Below, piece after piece: positions 13,515 to 18,152 of a stretch of DNA of 18,152 nt. Made by a program: the position numbers and the translations under genes. The DNA is from UBA1388 sp964555515 (lineage in GTDB: Bacteria > Patescibacteriota > Microgenomatia > UBA1400 > PJMF01): the NCBI GenBank assembly GCA_964555515.1, contig CAZKSJ010000017.1, positions 1 to 18,152 of the forward strand, in the 5' to 3' direction. Each line of letters opens with the position of its first letter. The stretch's first letter is position 1. The notes under the pieces are model-generated. The model made no database searches. It had not been told where the DNA came from and saw only the letters and a program-made list of their open reading frames with translations.

Positions 13515-14445
13515 AGATTCGGCGCACCGTACCAACCACTGTCCCCAGCATTACTGCCAGATCTGAAGTAATTTGTAGAACGGGTAGCCAATACCAACCG
13601 CGCGGAGTGTAGCGGACGTTTTTATGTACTGCCCATAACCCATAGAGCACAAACATAGTCATGATTAATGCTATAACTTGGTTGAGGTTGTGCGTGAAAT
13701 ATGCAACAATTCCCAACAGCATGCCTGCCAATAAATATCGGAGATAAATCAATAAGACCTTTGGTCTAAAAAGTCGGGCTTGCACATCACCCCTAGCAAA
13801 ACGATAAATCATCGTCCAAAAACCACTTAGAGAGTGGCGCGGCTGCCAATCAACCACTGCTTGATCAGTAAACGTGATATGAATCCCGGCTGCTTGGATA
13901 GCTCTGGCAAAAGCATAGTCTTCATTATCACTTAATGTTTCATCAAAGCCGCCAAGCTTCCGCCACACACCCTTATCAATCAGCATCGACCTAGTCGCCG
14001 GTAAGAAATTTGTTGGGTCAACCCGATCAGGCATCACTAAAGCATACGGAATGACGGCTTCTTCAAACGGCAACTTAGCTAAGCCTTGATAATATCCGGC
14101 CACCACTGGTGCGCCAGATCGTAGTTGAGCAATTATCAATTGCTCCAGCCAATCTGGGTGAGGTACACAACCAGCATCCGTGATGGCCACATAAGTTGTA
14201 TTAGCTTCCTCAATCGCCGCATTTCTGCCTACACTCCGATTACCCTTACTACTGATTATTTCTAAATTAAGTCGGCGATGCTTTTTTTGCCACTGTTTGA
14301 TTTGTTGCAGCGTGCCATCCTTTGATCCCCCATCCGCAATGATAACTGATTGAGGTTGATGGGTTTGCTTGCCCAATGCTTCAAGCAGTGCCACGATCGT
14401 GTTTGCCTCATTCAGCACAGTACAGATTACACTCACTTTTCTCAT
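13507..14445 (-). CDS. GT2 family glycosyltransferase with C-terminal membrane helices
   Basis: About 312 residues. The N-terminal GT-A domain starts with VSVICTVLNEANTIVALLEA and has ADGGSKDGT (residues 37-45), the nucleotide-sugar site, then ITDAGC (89-93) in the place of the DXD metal motif, and the acceptor-side motif SDNEDYAFARA (near 172). Three hydrophobic stretches follow (from about 225), so it works at the inner face of the membrane, adding a sugar from a nucleotide donor to a lipid-linked acceptor. Some readings would begin at 14463, but ATG 14445 overlaps the TGA of the GT4 gene (ATGA), the usual coupled arrangement, and starts exactly where the domain begins. It forms an operon with the GT4 gene and converges on the small membrane protein with an 8-base overlap. 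Confidence 0.88.
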   Translation of the reverse strand: MRKVSVICTVLNEANTIVALLEALGKQTHQPQSVIIADGGSKDGTLQQIKQWQKKHRRLNLEIISSKGNRSVGRNAAIEEANTTYVAITDAGCVPHPDWLEQLIIAQLRSGAPVVAGYYQGLAKLPFEEAVIPYALVMPDRVDPTNFLPATRSMLIDKGVWRKLGGFDETLSDNEDYAFARAIQAAGIHITFTDQAVVDWQPRHSLSGFWTMIYRFARGDVQARLFRPKVLLIYLRYLLAGMLLGIVAYFTHNLNQVIALIMTMFVLYGLWAVHKNVRYTPRGWYWLPVLQITSDLAVMLGTVVGTVRRIFK

Positions 14446-15515
14446 ATTTTTTGCATTCCCCACAATAATAAATACTGATTAGCAACTGCCTTCCAAGTAT
14501 ATGGTGCGACCAGTTGTTGGGCGGTTCGCTGCAAAGATCGAACCTCTTGCCGATTTTTTAGCAAAGTTTGTAGCTGCTTGGCTGCTTCCTCAGTAGAATT
14601 GGTACAAATCATCGCTTCTTTACCCGGATAGTCATGTAAATAAGCTGCCTTCAGAGGGTGAGAAAATAACGCAACCACTATTTTGCCCATCGCTTGGGCT
14701 TGTAATAAGGCTAAATATGAATTTGTGCAAACAACATCGGCTGATCGCAAGTATTTACTTGGGTCAGCCACCATGCCAGTTACTTTGCCCAATTGTTGAC
14801 ATGATTGGGCAAAAGCGCCGTCCCCAATCCAAAGCATAGTATGCGCAACGTCCATCTTGCGAAGTTTCCCAATTAATTTCATGTACAGCTCAATCTCGTT
14901 CTCTGCCACCAAGCGGCCAAAAAAAACAATATTTAGTGGTTTTTTAACTTGGGTTGGTTTAATTTCAAGCAACTGCTCATCAAGGCCGCCATACATCACT
15001 AAATCTGGTTTATCCCAATAAAATTGTTGAATAAAGTGACCAATGTGCACAGATTTTCTCGCCAAAATCGCCAACATTAGGCGGTGTAATTTTGCCTGCC
15101 AACGCACCGGATACACCCCCTCCCAACCGTGGAAAGTAATGTTAAATTTATGCAAAATCAGCGGCAAAACTGGCAACAGCCACCAACCCACATCGTGCGC
15201 CTGCACGATATCTGCTCTTGTCATTTCTCCGCGCAGTTGCCAAATTTTTGACCAGATAGTCAATTTGCTGAAAAACTGGGTATTTCCTAGATAAATCACT
15301 CGCAAACGGGAGTTGGATAAACCCCAATCATCCTCTCGACTAATCAAGGATTGTTTGTCGGACTTGGGTGATGATGTAGGCTGCTCGCTACCGGTGATGA
15401 CTGTTACCTCAAATCCCTGCTTCAATAACTCATCTGCAATAGATCCAACGTGACTTTCTACCCCGCCGATGTGAGGAAAAAAGGAGGGTGTAACAAAAAT
15501 AATTTTCGTTGACAT
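14442..15515 (-). CDS. GT4-type (GT-B fold) glycosyltransferase with altered donor motif
   Basis: The 357-residue protein begins with IIFVTPSFFPHIGGVESHVG, the Gly-Gly acceptor-side start of GT4 enzymes, followed by ADELLKQGFEVTVITG. The C-terminal Rossmann half starts at LNIVFFGRLVAENEIELYMK. In typical members the donor site has an E-x7-E motif (EGF...LLEAMA); here the region reads TNSYLALLQAQAMGKIVVA, so the second Glu is Gln and the first is not obvious. The enzyme could use a different donor or be weak. The start ATG 15515 lies in a divergent promoter region shared with the surface protein gene. It is coupled by ATGA to the GT2 gene; the pair probably builds a surface glycan. Confidence 0.85.
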   Translation of the reverse strand: MSTKIIFVTPSFFPHIGGVESHVGSIADELLKQGFEVTVITGSEQPTSSPKSDKQSLISREDDWGLSNSRLRVIYLGNTQFFSKLTIWSKIWQLRGEMTRADIVQAHDVGWWLLPVLPLILHKFNITFHGWEGVYPVRWQAKLHRLMLAILARKSVHIGHFIQQFYWDKPDLVMYGGLDEQLLEIKPTQVKKPLNIVFFGRLVAENEIELYMKLIGKLRKMDVAHTMLWIGDGAFAQSCQQLGKVTGMVADPSKYLRSADVVCTNSYLALLQAQAMGKIVVALFSHPLKAAYLHDYPGKEAMICTNSTEEAAKQLQTLLKNRQEVRSLQRTAQQLVAPYTWKAVANQYLLLWGMQKI

Positions 15516-15518
15516 GGC

Positions 15519-15538
15519 TCATGCAAGCTTCATGCAAG
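15519..15538. repeat. Two 9-base direct repeats (TCATGCAAG) in the divergent promoter region
   Basis: TCATGCAAG at 15519-15527 and 15530-15538, spaced 11 bases, so both face the same side of the helix. They lie between the GT4 start codon and the shared promoter and could be an operator or leader element of the GT4-GT2 operon. Confidence 0.5.
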
Positions 15539-15539
15539 T

Positions 15540-15570
15540 TTGATCGGTTAAAGTACTGATCAGTATTGTA
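15540..15570. promoter_or_regulatory. Divergent promoter with coincident -10 boxes and a 12-bp palindrome
   Basis: Plus strand: TTGATC (15540-15545), 18 bases, TATTGT (15564-15569), then a Shine-Dalgarno AGGAG (15579-15583) before ATG 15587. Minus strand: TACAAT at 15570-15565, serving the GT4-GT2 operon with a leader of about 45 bases. The two -10 boxes occupy the same bases. The perfect palindrome TACTGATCAGTA (15554-15565) abuts them and is a candidate operator. Confidence 0.6.
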
Positions 15571-15586
15571 GCAGCCAAAGGAGTGA

Positions 15587-16828
15587 ATGAAACGCTTTCT
15601 TATCATACTCATTATTAGTTTGTGGTGGGTGATCATGACCAAACCCGTCAAGGCAACCGAAGTTATTTTTTCGGAAGATTTTAGTCAGGGCTTAGACCAG
15701 TGGGAATCAACTAGATCGGTGACAAATGTGTGGCAAATTAAAAATGGTGAGCTGGAAGCGTACATCTCAAAACCATCCACCCTTGCCGAATTAGTGCCTA
15801 CTAATGCTGTTTGGCCAAACATCACCGACTTTGATATGACCTGGGACATGACTCCTGTGCAAGGAGTCAATCGGAATGTTTCATTTGGTTTTATAGATAC
15901 TAAGAATTGGTACGAGCTTCATTTTTCTGATTGGATGACGCAAGTAGTCAAAATTGTGAATAACGAAGCAGTTTGGTCGTACACCACCACAGATTTTATC
16001 TTCGTCAATGGCACTAAATATCATCTCAGGTTGCACTTCAACAAAGGTAAAGTCACTTTCCTCAATGAAAACGTGGTCATATTCTCAGAACAAGATCCAA
16101 CTTTTAATGGTGAGTACGGCAAAATTGGTGTTAAAGCCACAACTGGTGCTGTGTATCCCAGTAGAGTGAGATTTGATAATATCGTCGTCAAAGAAGTCTA
16201 TGACATTAATCAACCTCGCCCGCAATTAAGTGTGCCCTTGATCAAGCAAACTGATCCAAACTGGTCCGGTCTTGAGTATGATACCGCTAGCCAATGGATC
16301 GCTGAGTTCCCNNNNNNNNNNNNNNNNNNNNNNNNNNNNNNNNNNNNNNNNNNNNNNNNNNNNNNNNNNNNNNNNNNNNNNNNNNNNNNNNNNNNNNNNN
16401 NNNNNNNNNNNACACCTTCGGCCGAGCCCACACCCGTAGCTTCTCCAGAGCCAACTGATTCACCCACACCAACTCCCACTCCAACTTCTACTCCGACTCC
16501 CACGCCCGATGATGATTCCACAAATCCTGAACAGAAACCCATCGTCTTCACCTTTGAGGAGCTGCGACTGATTATTACGACATTGGAAGCAGATCAACAA
16601 ATTATGAAACCTATGTTCGCCAAAGTTTTATTAAAGCTGATCGATTTAGCAGAAAGGTGGTACAACAGCCCGGCTAAGGCGATCTTAGTGACTATCATGC
16701 GGCGGTTGATTGAACTCACGCCAACAAGTTTGCTAACTGAGCAGGCAAAGTCGGAGCTGCTGCTACTCATCAGTATCTTTGATGATCCCTCGGTAACCAT
16801 GGCGGACTCCCCGGTCGAGAACAAATAA
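15587..16828 (+). CDS. Large secreted surface protein, interrupted by an assembly gap
   Basis: A signal peptide (KRFLIILIISLWWVIMTKPV, then KA-TE) is followed by a concanavalin/LamG-like beta-sandwich (about 27-205; EDFSQGLDQWES, FDNIVVKEV). At about 213-238, VPLIKQTDPNWSGLEYDTAS resembles the start of a C39-like peptidase domain, cut by 100 N. After the gap come Ser/Thr-Pro repeats (SPTPTPTPTSTPTPTP), a spacer typical of wall-anchored proteins, and an 80-residue helical tail (EELRLIITTLEADQQI, then LLTEQAKSELLLLI) that looks like a FIMAH-type domain. The gap length is probably arbitrary and 100 is not a multiple of three, so the same-frame join may be chance; both parts could also belong to two genes. 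The start has AGGAG upstream, in contrast to most genes here. Likely role: adhesion or processing at the cell surface. Confidence 0.75.
   Translation: MKRFLIILIISLWWVIMTKPVKATEVIFSEDFSQGLDQWESTRSVTNVWQIKNGELEAYISKPSTLAELVPTNAVWPNITDFDMTWDMTPVQGVNRNVSFGFIDTKNWYELHFSDWMTQVVKIVNNEAVWSYTTTDFIFVNGTKYHLRLHFNKGKVTFLNENVVIFSEQDPTFNGEYGKIGVKATTGAVYPSRVRFDNIVVKEVYDINQPRPQLSVPLIKQTDPNWSGLEYDTASQWIAEFXXXXXXXXXXXXXXXXXXXXXXXXXXXXXXXXXXTPSAEPTPVASPEPTDSPTPTPTPTSTPTPTPDDDSTNPEQKPIVFTFEELRLIITTLEADQQIMKPMFAKVLLKLIDLAERWYNSPAKAILVTIMRRLIELTPTSLLTEQAKSELLLLISIFDDPSVTMADSPVENK
16312..16411. other. Assembly gap (100 N)
   Basis: Exactly 100 undetermined bases, the customary value for a scaffold join of unknown size. 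It falls at the start of a peptidase-like domain and before a Pro-Thr repeat, both hard to assemble. Coordinates beyond it are nominal. Confidence 0.98.
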
Positions 16829-16976
16829 ACAATCTCAACTAAAGATCTTACAATTCAATAATCGACTAAACTGTAATTAACTAGGAGTGCTAATCAATCA
16901 ACTTTGAGGCGAGAAGTGCGATGATATAAATCAACCAATAATAAATAACTTAGATTTATCCATCCAAGTTGTTTGT

Positions 16977-16982
16977 TATAAT
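16977..16982 (+). promoter_or_regulatory. -10 box (TATAAT) for the dus gene
   Basis: Consensus TATAAT ends 8 bases before GTG 16991, so the transcript should begin at or within about two bases of the start codon. No clear -35. The rest of 16829-16990 shows nothing else. Confidence 0.6.
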
Positions 16983-16990
16983 GACGGGTC

Positions 16991-18061
16991 GTGCAAACCA
17001 ATAATTTTTGGCAACAACTAGCAAAGCCCATCATTGGACTCTCTCCCATGGATGGGGTGACAGATGCTCCATTTAGATTTATTCAGAAAAAATATGGAGA
17101 GCCTGCCATCATCTACACGGAATTTATCAGTGTGGAAGGTTTGTGCCGAGGTGCGGAGATTTTTCTCAAAGAATTAATCTTTAATGAGTTGGAGCGGCCA
17201 ATTATCGGCCAAATCTATGGAATCACCCCAAAATATTTTCGTCAAACAGCCACATTGTTGTGTGAGGTGGGTTTTGATGGCATAGACATTAACATGGGTT
17301 GCCCGGCCAAAAACGTGGCGCACTCCGGAGCGGGTGCCGCTTTAATCAATACCCCCAAGCTTGCCCAAGAGATTATTGAACAAACCAAAGCTGGCATAGA
17401 AGATTGGGTGAATGGCAAATCAACCGCTGATTGCGACTGCTTCACAAGCTCGATTAAAAAAAATGTCAAACAGCGCCATCAACGATTGCCACAAAAATAT
17501 CAGCAGCGAAGATCAATCCCGCTCTCAATCAAAACCAGAATCGGCTACGACCGTTCTATTATCGACGACTGGATACCAACGCTGCTTGAAACTCAACCTG
17601 CCGCAATTGCTCTGCACGGCCGCACGCTGAAACAATACTATTCGGGGCAGGCCAATTGGGAAAATATTGCTCAAGCAGCGGAGTTAGTTCATCACACCCA
17701 TACGCTCATCCTGGGCAATGGCGATGTCACATCGATCAGCCAAGCTCACGAATTTTCTTCCAAGTACAACGTCGACGGTGTACTCATCGGTCGTGCCGCC
17801 TGGGGAAATCCTTTTGTTTTTCAAACCCATCAGCCTGATTTATCAACTACCCCTTCAAATTTTCAAATCGCCCTTGAGCATGCCATATTTTATGAAAATC
17901 TGTTCAAAAACACTCCAAAATATTCTTTTTTGCCGATACGCAAGCATTTGGGTTGGTATGTCAAATCTATTCCACACGCAAAAATTGTCAGACAAGCTCT
18001 GTGTTTAAGTAACTCTAGTCAAGAAGTCAAAGAAATTTTGGAGAAACATCAGCTCATCTAA
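16991..18061 (+). CDS. dus: tRNA-dihydrouridine synthase with an extra loop
   Basis: A 356-residue Dus enzyme, which uses FMN and NADPH to reduce uridines in the D loop of tRNA. It has the FMN-barrel start (LSPMDGVTDAPFRF, 17-30), the catalytic Cys104 in NMGCPAKNV, K181 (SIKTRIG), H209 (LHGRT), GNGDV at 242-246 and IGRAAWGNP at 267-275. Between about 138 and 176 lies a polar, Lys/Gln/Arg-rich insertion (STADCDCFTSSIKKNVKQRH) absent from typical bacterial Dus proteins. A leaderless GTG start is chosen because TATAAT precedes it by 8 bases and the ATG at 16981 is out of frame. The subfamily (A, B or C) cannot be fixed; DusB-like is likely. It lies just before tRNA-Val, a substrate-type neighbour, though the tRNA has its own promoter. 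Confidence 0.9.
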   Translation: MQTNNFWQQLAKPIIGLSPMDGVTDAPFRFIQKKYGEPAIIYTEFISVEGLCRGAEIFLKELIFNELERPIIGQIYGITPKYFRQTATLLCEVGFDGIDINMGCPAKNVAHSGAGAALINTPKLAQEIIEQTKAGIEDWVNGKSTADCDCFTSSIKKNVKQRHQRLPQKYQQRRSIPLSIKTRIGYDRSIIDDWIPTLLETQPAAIALHGRTLKQYYSGQANWENIAQAAELVHHTHTLILGNGDVTSISQAHEFSSKYNVDGVLIGRAAWGNPFVFQTHQPDLSTTPSNFQIALEHAIFYENLFKNTPKYSFLPIRKHLGWYVKSIPHAKIVRQALCLSNSSQEVKEILEKHQLI

Positions 18062-18070
18062 TGGTATAAT
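18062..18070 (+). promoter_or_regulatory. Extended -10 promoter (TGG-TATAAT) of tRNA-Val
   Basis: TGG followed by the consensus TATAAT, 27 bases before the tRNA, directly after the dus stop codon. Confidence 0.7.
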
Positions 18071-18097
18071 TACAGCTGATAAGCAGCCAATACATCA

Positions 18098-18152
18098 GGT
18101 CGATTAGCTCAGTTGGTTAGAGCGCACGATTCACATTCGTGAGGTCAAAGGT
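18098..18152 (+). tRNA. tRNA-Val(CAC), cut by the window end
   Basis: GGTCGAT acceptor strand, TA, D arm GCTC-AGTTGGTTA-GAGC, anticodon stem CACGA/TCGTG with loop TTCACAT giving anticodon CAC (18132-18134), then the start of the T arm. The 3' acceptor strand lies beyond the window. Confidence 0.93.

Noticed and set aside
16210..16551. Minus-strand frames through the N run
   Set aside because: They are continuous only because the N bases contain no stops, and they are antisense to the Pro-Thr linker of the surface protein.
1..18152. CRISPR array, transposase or integrase
   Set aside because: No regularly spaced repeat cluster and no recombinase or Cas motifs on either strand; the repeats found come in twos or threes far apart.

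Overview
The window looks like a chromosomal segment of a small-genome bacterium of the Candidate Phyla Radiation (Patescibacteria), possibly a Microgenomates-like lineage. This is inferred from tight gene packing, standard stop codon use (TGA is a stop), AT-rich composition, many short membrane or secreted proteins of unknown role, membrane-bound glycosyltransferases, a Dus protein with a lineage-type insertion, and many genes whose start codon lies 5-10 bases after a good -10 box (leaderless mRNAs). Nothing here fixes the species. A run of 100 N (16312-16411) is a scaffold gap of probably arbitrary length.

Layout. 1-184 holds the 5' end of an msrB-like gene (minus strand). 308-2438 is an accessory block: a membrane protein, a Fic protein with a MerR-type tail (Fic1), a 100-bp repeat and tRNA-Ser(CGA). 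2474-5948 holds an exonuclease/endonuclease/phosphatase membrane protein, tRNA-Arg(GCG), a proline-rich membrane protein and a divergent GT87-like mannosyltransferase. 6003-9246 is a second accessory block: tRNA-Ser(TGA), the other copy of the 100-bp repeat, a second Fic protein (Fic2) and, upstream in the same direction, a secreted calcium-loop protein and a lytic transglycosylase. 9334-13514 carries two overlapping PMT/GT39-like transferases and two small membrane proteins. 13507-15515 is a GT2-GT4 glycosyltransferase pair, divergent from a large secreted surface protein (15587-16828, broken by the gap). 16991-18061 is a tRNA-dihydrouridine synthase, followed by tRNA-Val(CAC), which is cut by the window end.

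How the genes fit together. Most of the window serves the cell envelope: glycan assembly at the membrane (GT87, two GT39-like, GT2, GT4), surface proteins and peptidoglycan cleavage. The most unusual feature is a twofold architecture. At each of the two tRNA-Ser genes, a unit of about 150 bp lies directly at the tRNA 3' end. It consists of a variable hairpin plus a 100-bp segment 98% identical between the loci, and it ends in a copy of the tRNA-Ser 3' end. Just beyond it, on the opposite strand to the tRNA, sits a Fic gene, itself preceded by envelope-protein genes. Further copies of tRNA-Ser-end sequence (308-324, 9222-9246) lie on the far side of each block. I read this as two related tRNA-Ser-associated Fic islands or remnants of a small integrating element with no integrase in the window. 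A tandem decayed tRNA-like copy is the main alternative.
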